Shown here in pieces: positions 52,872 through 61,848 of a DNA stretch of 64,000 nucleotides; position 1 is the first letter of the stretch; every line of letters starts with the position of its first letter. Both the position numbers and the translations under genes were made by a program. The notes beneath the pieces are model-generated. The model saw nothing but the letters and a program-made list of their open reading frames with translations. It did not search any database and was not told the DNA's origin. Source of the DNA: JAGWRA01 sp035534615 (lineage in GTDB: Bacteria > Acidobacteriota > Vicinamibacteria > Vicinamibacterales > CAVVIG01); contig DATLRO010000073.1 in the NCBI GenBank assembly GCA_035534615.1, positions 24,529 through 88,528 of the forward strand. The letters run 5' to 3'.

Positions 52872-53399
52872 CTACAGGAGCGCCTTGATCTCCCGTTCGA
52901 ACTCGGCCATCGACGAGATGCCGACGTGCTTCCGGCAGATCATGCCGTTGCGGCCGATGACGAATGTCGTCGGAATGGCCCACAGCGGCCCATACGCGTC
53001 CTTGAAGCCCTGCTGGCCGAGGCCGACCAGCACCGGATAGTTCATCTTGAATTCGCGGGCGAACGGCGGCAGCTTGCGCACCGGATCGTCGGTCGACACG
53101 CCGAGCACGACCAGGCCGCGGCGGCCGTACCGCGACTCGAGCCTGGCGAACCCCGGAATCTCGAGCTTGCACGGCCCGCACCAGGTGGCCCAGAAGTCGA
53201 GCAGGATGACCTTGCCCTTGTACGAGGCGAGGGTCACCGGGCGGCCGTGCATGTCCTTCAGCGTGAAGTTGAGATTGGCCGGCTTCGGATTCGGATCGCA
53301 GACCGCCGCGGTCGCGGCCGTCAGCGGCGCCGACAGGCGGGACGACACGATCAGCGCGACCGCCACGGCCAGTCCGATTCCCCGCATGCGTTTCGTCAT
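52872..53399 (-). CDS. TlpA-like periplasmic thiol-disulfide oxidoreductase
   Basis: 175 residues. Signal peptide 1-31, then the AhpC/TSA-Redoxin fold of TlpA/ResA: LKDMHGRPVTLASYKGKVILLDFWATWCGPCKLEIPGF, in parts, with the active-site pair WCGPC, and IPTTFVIGRNG containing the cis-Pro. It would reduce cysteines in the periplasm, for instance during cytochrome c or CuA assembly. GGAGGAG upstream of ATG 53399. It follows the anti-sigma gene by 65 nt. Confidence 0.88.
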   Translation of the reverse strand: MTKRMRGIGLAVAVALIVSSRLSAPLTAATAAVCDPNPKPANLNFTLKDMHGRPVTLASYKGKVILLDFWATWCGPCKLEIPGFARLESRYGRRGLVVLGVSTDDPVRKLPPFAREFKMNYPVLVGLGQQGFKDAYGPLWAIPTTFVIGRNGMICRKHVGISSMAEFEREIKALL

Positions 53400-53464
53400 C
53401 GATCGCTCCTCCGGTGCCGGCCCTCCGGGACGGAGACCCCGGCCATTCCAGCGCCGCCTCAGGA

Positions 53465-54214
53465 TCAGGGATGGTGCAGGCCCGCCCGGACGTAGGCGGC
53501 GATCTGCTTCACGTCGTCGGGCGATCCCTCCGCGATGAGCACGCACGTCACGTTGCGCTCGGGCCAGATGAGCGCCTCGTGTCCGAGCACTCGCAGCAGG
53601 CGCGGACGCCGGACGGTGTCCGGCACCAGGAAGAGCGACACCGGCTGGCCGTGGTGCCGGTACAGCAGGTGGGCCATGGTGCCGTCCGCATAGAAGCACC
53701 GCCGCGCCCCGATGAGCCGGATCGGCGCGTCCGCCCCGCCTGACGGCACGCCCAGGTTCCAGCCGAAGCGGGCGTCCAGCGTGTGGGCGAGCCGGGCGGC
53801 GTCGACCGGCGGCGCGTCGGCCGGCTGCAGCGAGAAGCACTTCAGGTGATCCAGCGTGAGCTGCTCCGCCAGCAGGGTCTCCGAGCGGCTGGTGGCGGCA
53901 TAGAGGACGAAGCCGGCCGCGACGAGGAGGAACGTGGCCGCCACCGACAGCGGCACCGCCCGGCGCCACGCCGGCGCGGCGCGGCGGGCCGCCGTGCGGC
54001 AGCAGCGCGCGCGCAGGTCGGCCGGCGCCCGCTCCGCCGTGAGGGCCGCGCGGTGCTCGCGGATCAGACGACGGGCCGCCGCCTCCGCGTCGACCCGCGC
54101 CCGGCACGGCGGACAGGCGTTGAGATGCCCGTCGACCGCCTCGCGATCCGCCGGCGTCACTTCGCCGTCGAGATAGGGTGTCGCCAGCGCGTCGAGATCA
54201 CCGCACGAAATCAT
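53465..54214 (-). CDS. Membrane-bound anti-sigma factor with zinc-binding domain
   Basis: About 249 residues. N-terminal zf-HC2 domain with HLNACPPCRARVD (HxxxCxxC), the part that holds the sigma factor and may release it when oxidised. One membrane helix (VPLSVAATFLLVAAGFVLYAA, about 90-110) and a periplasmic domain of about 140 residues with two further Cys. ATG 54214 and GTG 54220 are both possible. It is encoded 45 nt after the ECF sigma gene and ahead of a thiol oxidoreductase, which suggests a redox or envelope-stress signal. Confidence 0.87.
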   Translation of the reverse strand: MISCGDLDALATPYLDGEVTPADREAVDGHLNACPPCRARVDAEAAARRLIREHRAALTAERAPADLRARCCRTAARRAAPAWRRAVPLSVAATFLLVAAGFVLYAATSRSETLLAEQLTLDHLKCFSLQPADAPPVDAARLAHTLDARFGWNLGVPSGGADAPIRLIGARRCFYADGTMAHLLYRHHGQPVSLFLVPDTVRRPRLLRVLGHEALIWPERNVTCVLIAEGSPDDVKQIAAYVRAGLHHP

Positions 54215-54259
54215 TGCCACACTCTTCCATCCGCCCCCGGGACCGGCCGGACCGCGGGC

Positions 54260-54847
54260 TCATCCATGGCGCACAAGCGGCAGGCCCCCGAGCCCCGTCC
54301 GGGCTGTGAGACGCTCGTACAGCAGACGACGTCCCCGGGAGATCCGCGACATGACCGTGCCGAGCGGGACGTCCAGCACGCGGGCGATCTCCGCGTACGA
54401 CAGCTCTTCGACGTCGCGCAGCCAGACCGCCTCCCGGAATGCCGCCGGCAGCGCGTCGACCGCCGCCTGCAGGTCGGCGTCGAGCGTCGCCCGGAGCAGC
54501 ACCTGCTCGGGCGTCGCCCCCTCGGCCGGCCGGGCGGCCGCCCGGTCGACCACCTCGCTGTCGGACACCGCCAGCTCGTGCGCAGCGTCCCGGCGCCGGT
54601 TCCGCTGGGTATTGTGCAGGATCGTGAACAGCCACGCCCGCAGGTTCGTGCCGCGCTCGAACCGCTCGGCGAAGCGGAACGCCTTCAGGTACGTCTCCTG
54701 GACCAGATCTTCGGCATCCGCGGGATTGCGCGTGAGGCGGAGCGCCGCCCCGTACAGCGCGTCGATGTACGACAGCGCCTCGGCGGCGAAGCCGCCAGGA
54801 CCGGCGTCCGCCGGGTCGCGCATGAAAGGACGTCGCCGTCGTCGCAT
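54260..54847 (-). CDS. ECF-type RNA polymerase sigma factor
   Basis: 195 residues from ATG 54847; ATG 54823 gives 187. Region 2 is ALYGAALRLTRNPADAEDLVQETYLKAF with the following NLRAWLFTILHNTQRNRRR; region 4 is LPAAFREAVWLRDVEELSYAEIARVLDVPLGTVMSRISRGRRLL. A loop between them holds an acidic Ala-rich linker. It should steer polymerase to envelope-stress genes and is held by the anti-sigma factor encoded next. No consensus ECF promoter was identified upstream, so autoregulation is not shown. Confidence 0.93.
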   Translation of the reverse strand: MRRRRRPFMRDPADAGPGGFAAEALSYIDALYGAALRLTRNPADAEDLVQETYLKAFRFAERFERGTNLRAWLFTILHNTQRNRRRDAAHELAVSDSEVVDRAAARPAEGATPEQVLLRATLDADLQAAVDALPAAFREAVWLRDVEELSYAEIARVLDVPLGTVMSRISRGRRLLYERLTARTGLGGLPLVRHG

Positions 54848-55250
54848 CGACTCAGCATCACCCAGGACAACACCCGGAGGGCCGGCCGTATTCCCGGCCC
54901 GCACCCCGCCTCTATTGTCATCCGGGCCGGGCGGGACGACAACGGCCGGAGGAACGCGGTGTCCTCCCGCCGGCCGGCCGATGACCGGAGAACAGGACAG
55001 CGTCCGGGCGTGTCTGCGCGGCAGGGCGCCCGGAGCGGGTGCCTCGCCAGGAAACGGCCCGGTACGCCACTTGCTTCGCTGCGGTCGACGGCTCCGTCCG
55101 ATTGCGACAACCGTCCTCGTCACAGTAAGATACCTGCGCAGCGTCGCGCGGCGCGGCCGGGGCGCATCAGCCTTCCGTCCTCCCGCCGTTGCCTGTGCCG
55201 GATGGTGTGCGGCACCCCCTTTTCGCTTCAAGGCCCGCGAGGTGCTGGGT
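54848..55250. other. Divergent 403-base spacer
   Basis: Separates the sigma operon from the large outer-membrane gene. One promoter is recognisable (55102-55131, plus strand). The remaining bases hold many short GC-rich dyads but no gene or RNA that I recognise. Confidence 0.45.
55102..55131 (+). promoter_or_regulatory. Promoter of the peptidase-propeller-barrel gene
   Basis: TTGCGA (55102-55107), 18 nt, TAAGAT (55126-55131). It leaves a leader of about 110 nt and the gene has its own GAGGTG ribosome binding site. Confidence 0.5.
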
Positions 55251-58200
55251 ATGCGTATGTGCGTCCGCCGCGGCGTGGTTCTGCCGGTCGTCGCCGGCAT
55301 GCTGGCTCTGGCCCTGACGGTCGGCGTGGCGCCGTCCGCCCGGGCGCAGACGCCGTTCGTGCCGTACTTCGGCAAGGTCTATCCGCACTACCACACGTTC
55401 GACTGGTACATCTACACGACGGACCACTTCGAGATTTACTACTACCCGGCGGAAAAGCCGGATCTGGCGCGCATCGCCGGCTACGCCGAGAGCGCGTATC
55501 AGCAGATCAGCGCCGATCTGAAGCATGACCTGGCGTTCAAGGTCCCGCTCGTAATCTTCAAGACGCACGCGCAGTTCGAGGAGCAGAACATCATTCCCGG
55601 CGGCGCGAGCGAGGGGGTCGGTGCGTTCTCCGAGCCGGGTCACGACCGGATGGTCGTGCCGATCGACGATCCTCCGGACATCGTGTACGGACTGATCACC
55701 CACGAGCTGACGCACATCTTCCAGTTCGACATCATCCCGCAGTCGCTGATCCGCCACGAAATTCCCCTGTGGGTGACCGAGGGACAGGCCGAGTACGAGC
55801 GCGGCCGGTGGAGCCCGCTGGATCTCATGGAGGTCCGGGACGTGGCGCTGACCGACACCGTGCCGAAGATGACCAAGGTCGAGAACTACGGCGGCTTCAA
55901 CAATCCGCGTCTCGTCCCCTACAACCTGGGCCATGCGGTCTACGAGTTCATCGAGTCACGCTGGGGCAAGGAGGGGATCCGCCAGTTCATGTTCGCGTTG
56001 CGGAAGAACGTGATCGGCGGCGGCGGCGATCCGTACGAAGACGCGTTCCAGATGAAGCCGGACGCGTTCGACGAGGCGTTCTCCCGGTACCTGAAGGCGA
56101 GGTTCAAGCCGTTCCGCGATCTGGAGCGGCCGTCGGATTACGGGACCGACCTGGCGCCGAAGCCGGACAAGACGGATTTTCTCGGCGTGCTGTCGATCGC
56201 GCCCTCGCCATCGGGCGACCTCCTGGCGGCGATCGCGCCGAACTACCGCGACCAGGAATACGACGTGATCCTGATCTCGGCACTCGACGGCAAGGTGATC
56301 CGGAACCTCACGCCCGGCTTCGACAAGGACATGGGGTGGGATCATCTCTCGATGGACGGCGAGCGCTGGAACGCCATCCCGTACCTGTCCTGGTCGCCCG
56401 GCGGCGACCGGCTGGCGTACTTCGTCCGCAAGGGGCCCGGCCGGGAGCTCATCATCGAGAACATCGTCACCGGCAAGATCGAGCAGCGGATCCGGATTCC
56501 GGGGCTCGACCAGCCCGAATCGCCCTGTTTTTCCCCCGACGGCCGGCATGTCGTCTTCTCGGCCCTCAACGAGCGGCTGGGCGATGTCTACGAGATCGAT
56601 CTGCAGACGCGCAGGATCACGGATCTGACGAACGACCAGTTCGCCGAATTCGCGCCGATCTTCTCGCCCGACGGCAAGTCGATCGTGTACCTGACCCGCG
56701 TGAGCGGCGCCTACAAGCTGTTCCAGCTCGACCTGGCGACCGGCAAGAAGCGCCAGCTCACGTTCGGGACCGCGGACGAATCGGGGGCGGAGTTCCTCAA
56801 CGACCACACGCTGGTGTTCTCGTCCACGGCGACCGATCCCCGCAAGCCGGAGCCGCCGGACGTCGCGCGGAACGGCAGGATCTACAACATCTGGACGCTC
56901 GACCTGCAGACCGGCCAGCTGCAGCAGTACACCAACACCGAGGGGGGGAACGTCTCGGCGGTCGTGCTGAAGACCCCGGAGACCGGCGGGACGCCGAAGG
57001 TCGCCTTCATCACCTACTACAAGGGTCAGTACGGCCTCCACACGATCGAGCTGAACAAGCCGGTGCTGACGGCGAACACGTCGGACTTCGGCGCGCCCGG
57101 CCCGATCATCGATTTCCAGGCGCCGCTCGCGTACACGCTCATTCCGGGCAACATTCACAAGAAAGGGGTCTTCGGCAAGCTGTTCCTCGAGGGCCGGCCG
57201 CCGATCAGCGTCGGGGTGACGAGCGGCGGCGACGTCTTCGGCGGCACGTCGGTGAGCTTCGGCGACGCCCTCGGCGATCACGAGGTCAATCTCTACGCCG
57301 CCTCGGTGCTGCAGTACCGGCAGCTCGCCGCGTCGTACGTGGACCTCTCGCACCGCTTCCAGTACGCGGCGCAGGCCTTCTCGTACACGCAGTTCTACTA
57401 TGGCCTGCTCGGCGGCGCGCTCTACGACCCCGCCCTGCTCCTCAGCCGCTCCCAGGCGCAAGCGACGCAATCGGTGAACGGCGGCAGCATCTACGGCATC
57501 TACCCGTTCGACCCCGATCGGCGGATCCAGGTGTCGGCCGGCGTGGAGCACCTCAGCCAGCAGTACAACGACCCGACGCTGCAGGCGCAGGCCAACCAGT
57601 ACCAGATCCAGGCCTATGGACGGACGCTGTTCAACACCGGCACGCTCATGCCGTTCGACGTCTCCTACATCCAGGAGACGACCGTCTTCCGCAGCTTCGG
57701 CCCGCTGTCGGGCAACACGATGCAGCTGCGCTACGAAGTGGCGCCGGGACTCGGCGGGCTGCTGTCGCGGCAGACGTTCGACATCGACGCCCGCTACTAC
57801 ATGCGGATCGGCGCCTCGGGGCTGCTCGCCCTGCGCGGCCGCGTGTTCAAGAGCTTCGGCAACGATCCCGACTTCCTGTACTTCGGCGGCAACTCGGAGA
57901 TGCACGGCTACGACTACCTGCAGTTCATCGGGCAGAACGCCGTGTTCGGCGACGCCGAGCTCCGCTTCCCGATCATCGAGGCGGCCCTGACGCCGGTCGG
58001 CGTGCTCGGCGGCGTCCGCGGCGTCTTCTTCTTCAACGTCGGCGGCGCCTGGTGGAGCAACACCGGCTTCAAGTTCTTCAGCAGCAGCCCCGAAACCGTG
58101 ACGCCGATCACCAGCTACGGGTACGATCAGAACGGCAACCCGGTCGCCATCCCCGGCACGCCAACGACCGTCTCCGGCTTCCGCCTGGAGGACGGGCGCG

Positions 58201-58373
58201 CGTCGTACGGCATCGGCCTGGAGACCTTCGCGCTCGGCTTCCCGATCCACTTCGACTGGTCCTGGCGCACGCTGTTCAACTCGAGCTGGGAGAACGTCGT
58301 CTTCGCGTCGAGCGGCGGCAGCGCGGCGTTCCGCAAGCCCCGGTTCACCGTCTGGATCGGGTATGACTTCTGA
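55251..58373 (+). CDS. Outer-membrane protein: peptidase-MA-like domain, beta-propeller and Omp85-like barrel
   Basis: 1040 residues. Signal peptide 1-33. A zinc peptidase-like domain follows with HELTH (His151, Glu152, His155) and a downstream Glu in WVTEGQAEYE. Residues about 305-590 are TolB/PD40 propeller blades (FSPDGRHVVFSA, FSPDGKSIVYLT). The last part is a barrel of the bacterial surface antigen type, with LRGRVFKSFG and YFGGNSEMHGYDYLQFIGQ, ending in Phe. GAGGTG lies 6 nt before ATG 55251. It may be a surface or periplasm-facing protease anchored by its own barrel. Confidence 0.82.
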   Translation: MRMCVRRGVVLPVVAGMLALALTVGVAPSARAQTPFVPYFGKVYPHYHTFDWYIYTTDHFEIYYYPAEKPDLARIAGYAESAYQQISADLKHDLAFKVPLVIFKTHAQFEEQNIIPGGASEGVGAFSEPGHDRMVVPIDDPPDIVYGLITHELTHIFQFDIIPQSLIRHEIPLWVTEGQAEYERGRWSPLDLMEVRDVALTDTVPKMTKVENYGGFNNPRLVPYNLGHAVYEFIESRWGKEGIRQFMFALRKNVIGGGGDPYEDAFQMKPDAFDEAFSRYLKARFKPFRDLERPSDYGTDLAPKPDKTDFLGVLSIAPSPSGDLLAAIAPNYRDQEYDVILISALDGKVIRNLTPGFDKDMGWDHLSMDGERWNAIPYLSWSPGGDRLAYFVRKGPGRELIIENIVTGKIEQRIRIPGLDQPESPCFSPDGRHVVFSALNERLGDVYEIDLQTRRITDLTNDQFAEFAPIFSPDGKSIVYLTRVSGAYKLFQLDLATGKKRQLTFGTADESGAEFLNDHTLVFSSTATDPRKPEPPDVARNGRIYNIWTLDLQTGQLQQYTNTEGGNVSAVVLKTPETGGTPKVAFITYYKGQYGLHTIELNKPVLTANTSDFGAPGPIIDFQAPLAYTLIPGNIHKKGVFGKLFLEGRPPISVGVTSGGDVFGGTSVSFGDALGDHEVNLYAASVLQYRQLAASYVDLSHRFQYAAQAFSYTQFYYGLLGGALYDPALLLSRSQAQATQSVNGGSIYGIYPFDPDRRIQVSAGVEHLSQQYNDPTLQAQANQYQIQAYGRTLFNTGTLMPFDVSYIQETTVFRSFGPLSGNTMQLRYEVAPGLGGLLSRQTFDIDARYYMRIGASGLLALRGRVFKSFGNDPDFLYFGGNSEMHGYDYLQFIGQNAVFGDAELRFPIIEAALTPVGVLGGVRGVFFFNVGGAWWSNTGFKFFSSSPETVTPITSYGYDQNGNPVAIPGTPTTVSGFRLEDGRASYGIGLETFALGFPIHFDWSWRTLFNSSWENVVFASSGGSAAFRKPRFTVWIGYDF

Positions 58374-58388
58374 TCGGGTGCCCTGCTG

Positions 58389-58880
58389 ATGATGGAGACC
58401 GATACCGCCCTCGCCCCGAAGCGCGCCTCGGAGTCGGCGACCGAGATGGTGCAGGTCGTGCTGCCGAACGACGCCAACCCGCTCGGCTTCATCCTGGGCG
58501 GCACGGTGATGCACCTCATCGACATCGCCGGCGCCATCGCCTGCCACCGGCACACGCGGAGCCTGCTCGTCACGGCCGCCGTCGACGGCCTGCAGTTCCT
58601 CCATCCGATCAAGGTGGGCGATCTCATCATCCTGAAATCGCGCGTCACCTGCACGTTCCGGACGTCGCTGGAAGTGGAAGTCGAGGTCTACTCGGAGGAA
58701 ACGCTCACGGGCCGGCGACGCAAGACGAGCCACGCCTACCTGACCTTCGTGGCCATCTCCTCATACGGCGGCCCGGTGCCGGTCCCGCCACTCCTCATCG
58801 AGACCGAGGCGGAGCAGCGGATCTGCGAGGAGGCGCGCGCCCGGCGCGCCGAGCGGCTGCGCAAGCGGACGGCCGACTAG
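58389..58880 (+). CDS. Acyl-CoA thioesterase of the hotdog fold (YciA-like)
   Basis: 163 residues. Hotdog signature NPLGFILGGTVMHLIDIAGAIACHRH with the catalytic Asp position in HLIDIAG, followed by VDGLQFLHPIKVGDLI and a conserved TSHAYLTFVAI strand. It hydrolyses acyl-CoAs to free acid and CoA; chain-length preference is unknown. The C-terminal 25 residues form a basic helix. Starts 15 nt after the large outer-membrane protein gene and probably shares its transcript. Confidence 0.88.
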   Translation: MMETDTALAPKRASESATEMVQVVLPNDANPLGFILGGTVMHLIDIAGAIACHRHTRSLLVTAAVDGLQFLHPIKVGDLIILKSRVTCTFRTSLEVEVEVYSEETLTGRRRKTSHAYLTFVAISSYGGPVPVPPLLIETEAEQRICEEARARRAERLRKRTAD

Positions 58881-58947
58881 TCCGGCGCGCCCGCCGGCCC
58901 TCGCCAGGCCCGGTCATCCGGCGTCGGACGGAGGGGCCACCGGCCGG

Positions 58948-60474
58948 CTACAGCTTCGTCAGCGCCAGCACGCTGCGCTCGAGATCGATCGTCACCCGGT
59001 ACTTGCTCAGGAACTGCTGCCCGACGATCCCGCCCAGCTGGTACCCGAGCAGCACGCTGGGCGCCCGGAGGTTCAGCACGACCACCGGGAAGTTCCGGTA
59101 CCGGATCCCGGCAAACCGCAGATCGACGCCCGGCATGAGGAACGCGTCACGGTCCCAGCCCGACGTCCCGTACACCTTCAGCGGAATCCGCGGCGCGTCC
59201 GCCGGATAGCCGAGCGTGCCCGCCATCGCCTCGCTGATCGAAATCACCTCGCCGCCCGTGTCGACGACGAAGCTCGCCGGATGCCCGCCGTTGATCGTCC
59301 CGCGCACCGTCGCCAGCCGGTTCAGGTAGAGCGGCAGCTGCACGGCGTCCGACTCGTGGGGCAGATGGCGGCCGAAGATCAGCTCGTGACGGGCGTAGTC
59401 GATCCGCATCGACAGGCCGAGCGCCAGCGGGGAGAAGCTGTCGGCCGCCTTCGTCGGCACGTCCTTGAGGGCCGGGTTCTTGATGACGCAGGGAACGTTG
59501 TGGACGGTGAACGGGCCGATCCGGAGCGAGTCGAGGCGCGCCAGCTGCAGCCCGCGGAGGCCGATGTCGCCCACGCCCGCGCTGAGCGTGAAGGTGACCG
59601 GCTTCAGCCCGAGGTCCCGCGCCGTCGCCTCGGAGATCACCGTCTGCTCGGCGCCCGTGTCGAGCACGAGGTCCTGGTCGGGCTTCCCGTTCAGGCTGGC
59701 CCGGATGATCACCTTGTGGTTGACGAGCCGGAACCCGACCGTGTGCAACGCGTCCTGGTCGGCCGCGTCGGTCGCGAACGGCTGGCGATCCTTGAACGAC
59801 CGGAGGAACTTGATCTCCGCCCGCGCCCAGACCGCCTTCAGGCTGCGATCCTTGTTCGGCAGCAGGTCGACGTACTGCTCGTAGGCGTCGGCCGCATCGG
59901 CGTAGCGGTGCATGCGCTCGTAGATCATCCCGACCGTGTGCTGAATCTGCTGCCCGTCGGGGTCGAGCGCGCGCGCCGCCTGCGCGTCCGTCATCGCCCG
60001 GTCGAGTTGACTGCGGGCCGCCGCGAGCAGCGCCAGGCCGTTCAGCGCACGCGCCGTCTTCGGATTCAGCTCCATCGCGTGCCGGTACTGCTGTTCCGCT
60101 TCGGGGAACAGCCCCGAGGCCCAGAGCGCGTCGCCGTAGAGCGCCACCGCGTCCCCGTCCTGCGGCTGCAGCGACGCCAGTTCGGCGCCGGTCCGCATCG
60201 CGAGACCGAACCGGGCCACCCGCAGCGCCGATCGCACGATGCCCGTCAGCGCGCGTCGCCGCTGATCCAGCTCCGGGGCGTACTTCTCCGCCTCGCGGAA
60301 GAGCACGAGCGCGGCCGGAAAGTCCCCCTGCGCGAACAGCTTCCGCGCAATCTGTATCTCGACGTCGGCCGCCTGCGAGGGCACGAGCCCGCGCGCCTGC
60401 CCCACCAACGTCAGTCCGGCGACCAGCGCCGCCGCCATCGCCGCCGCCGTGAGGCCTCGAACAGTGCCACGCAT
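58948..60474 (-). CDS. Exported TPR protein with two retropepsin-like aspartyl protease domains
   Basis: 508 residues. Signal peptide (MAAALVAGLTLVGQARG), about four TPR repeats at 35-215 (PEAEQQYRHAMELNPKTARALNGLALL), then two aspartyl protease halves: LVLDTGAEQTVIS with Asp272 and FVVDTGGEVISIS with Asp405. Both halves keep the flanking hydrophobic strands, so one chain may form a complete two-lobed active site. GGAGG 8 nt before ATG 60474. Periplasmic; substrate unknown. Convergent with the thioesterase. Confidence 0.85.
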   Translation of the reverse strand: MRGTVRGLTAAAMAAALVAGLTLVGQARGLVPSQAADVEIQIARKLFAQGDFPAALVLFREAEKYAPELDQRRRALTGIVRSALRVARFGLAMRTGAELASLQPQDGDAVALYGDALWASGLFPEAEQQYRHAMELNPKTARALNGLALLAAARSQLDRAMTDAQAARALDPDGQQIQHTVGMIYERMHRYADAADAYEQYVDLLPNKDRSLKAVWARAEIKFLRSFKDRQPFATDAADQDALHTVGFRLVNHKVIIRASLNGKPDQDLVLDTGAEQTVISEATARDLGLKPVTFTLSAGVGDIGLRGLQLARLDSLRIGPFTVHNVPCVIKNPALKDVPTKAADSFSPLALGLSMRIDYARHELIFGRHLPHESDAVQLPLYLNRLATVRGTINGGHPASFVVDTGGEVISISEAMAGTLGYPADAPRIPLKVYGTSGWDRDAFLMPGVDLRFAGIRYRNFPVVVLNLRAPSVLLGYQLGGIVGQQFLSKYRVTIDLERSVLALTKL

Positions 60475-60696
60475 GGCCGTGCCTCCCTTTCCCCGTTTCC
60501 GAGACGGACCAGCCTTGAAGAAGAGATATTAGCGGAGTTCAGGCGCCCGTGGATCCCCGAAGAATCGGCGGCCGGCCGGCGGCCGCCGGGCCCGGCCGGA
60601 GTCCGCGGAGCAGAGGATGAGAGAAGCGAAGCCGCGCCGCCCCCGCGCCCTCGGCAGGACGGGCCGGCCGGAGGGGGCGCGGGACGGACGGGCCGG

Positions 60697-60957
60697 CTAT
60701 TTCTGATAGTGCTGGGCGTTGATGTCGATGAAGTTCTTCCACTTGTCGGGGACTTCATCGAGCGCGAAGATCGCTTCGACCGGGCAGGCCGGCACGCAGG
60801 CGCCGCAGTCGATGCACTCATCCGGGTGGATATAGAGCATCTCCGCCGGCGCGAAATCGCCTTCGTCCTTTCGCGGGTGGATGCAGTCGACCGGGCACAC
60901 ATCGACGCATGCCGTGTCCTTCACGCCGATACAGGGTTCACAGATGATGTAGGCCAT
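60697..60957 (-). CDS. Ferredoxin with 3Fe-4S/4Fe-4S clusters
   Basis: 86 residues. The first cluster motif is ICEPCIGVKDTACVDVCPVDC, in which the Cys normally third in a 4Fe-4S motif is missing, as in seven-iron ferredoxins; the second is CIDCGACVPACPVEA. A helical tail (DKWKNFIDINAQHYQK) closes it. Such proteins carry low-potential electrons; one possible user in this window is the hydroxybenzoyl-CoA-reductase-like enzyme, but no link is shown. It lies 28 nt after the iclR-type gene on the same strand. Confidence 0.92.
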   Translation of the reverse strand: MAYIICEPCIGVKDTACVDVCPVDCIHPRKDEGDFAPAEMLYIHPDECIDCGACVPACPVEAIFALDEVPDKWKNFIDINAQHYQK

Positions 60958-60985
60958 TGCTCTTCTCCAGCACTCCTCCAGCGAA

Positions 60986-61747
60986 TCAGGCCGACACCTC
61001 CATGGTCCCGGCCGACAGATGTCCCAGGCGCAGGGAGATCTGGCGGGCCAGCTCCCAGGCACCCCGGTTGTGAACGGTCAGGGTCGGCGCCTCGTCTGCA
61101 TCGTGGCGGAACAGGCCGACCCGCGCGACTTCGCGTCCGGTGTAGTCGTGGACCGGCGCGCACGTGCAGCACAGCCGCTGCGTCTCCGCCGTCGCGGCCG
61201 GCGGCCCCAGCCGCAGGACCATCGCCTCGCTCCGGCCGACGTCACGCGGCTCGACCAGCTTCAGGCAGCTCAGCCGCCGTGTCGCCTGTGGCGCCGCAAA
61301 GTAGATCGAACAGTGCCCCGGCATCGGGCGCCCGTACACCGTCCGCATCGCCACCTCATCAGGCCCGGCGCTCCAGATGTACGTCACCTCGCCGGTCGCC
61401 GGAAACGCGATGAAGCTGCGCTCGCCGGTCCGCAGAACGTATTCGCGCAGCACCGGGTACGCATGCAGCCGCAGCTCCGAGCGCCCGAGGAGCCGGAAGC
61501 TCAGGTCGAGCATCTTGAGCGTCAGGCTGTACCGCTGCGTCTCCTCGTCCTGACGGACGTATCCGCGACGCTTCAGCACCGCCAGCAGCCGGTGCACCGT
61601 CGGGGCCGGCTGCTGCGCCCCCTTCGCGAGCTCCCGCAGGCTGGCGCCCCCCTCGGAGGCGCTCAGCAGTTCGCACAGCTCGAGCGCCTTGTCGACCGAC
61701 GTGGTCGAGGCGCTGCGGACGACGGGGCGGCGGCGCGGTCCGGCCAT
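60986..61747 (-). CDS. IclR-family transcription regulator
   Basis: 253 residues. Winged HTH at about 18-75 (ALELCELLSASEGGASLRELAKG, then PAPTVHRLLAVLKRRGYV) and the IclR effector domain to the end, with GRPMPGHCSIYFAAPQ replacing the usual LPLH block. Effectors of the family are often aromatic or small organic acids. ATG 61747 has a -10-like box 7 nt upstream. Co-transcribed with the ferredoxin gene, which it may control. Confidence 0.88.
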   Translation of the reverse strand: MAGPRRRPVVRSASTTSVDKALELCELLSASEGGASLRELAKGAQQPAPTVHRLLAVLKRRGYVRQDEETQRYSLTLKMLDLSFRLLGRSELRLHAYPVLREYVLRTGERSFIAFPATGEVTYIWSAGPDEVAMRTVYGRPMPGHCSIYFAAPQATRRLSCLKLVEPRDVGRSEAMVLRLGPPAATAETQRLCCTCAPVHDYTGREVARVGLFRHDADEAPTLTVHNRGAWELARQISLRLGHLSAGTMEVSA

Positions 61748-61754
61748 TCATTCC

Positions 61755-61774
61755 ACTATGCGGAACGACGTTTC
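61755..61774 (-). promoter_or_regulatory. -10 box and possible operator of the IclR gene
   Basis: On the minus strand CATAGT (61760-61755) ends 7 nt before ATG 61747. Directly upstream GAAAC-GTC-GTTCC (61774-61762) is a near-perfect dyad, placed to block polymerase; autoregulation is inferred. Confidence 0.35.
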
Positions 61775-61848
61775 ACTTTTAGATTTTCGCCCGTCAGGCC
61801 GCGTCCTGTCAATGACGGGAGGCGCGTGGCCGGCCGGGGCGCCGACCG

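Noticed and set aside
55956..58733. 925-codon open frame on the minus strand opposite the peptidase-propeller-barrel gene
   Set aside because: Composition artefact; no domain, and the plus-strand gene has promoter, signal peptide and motifs.
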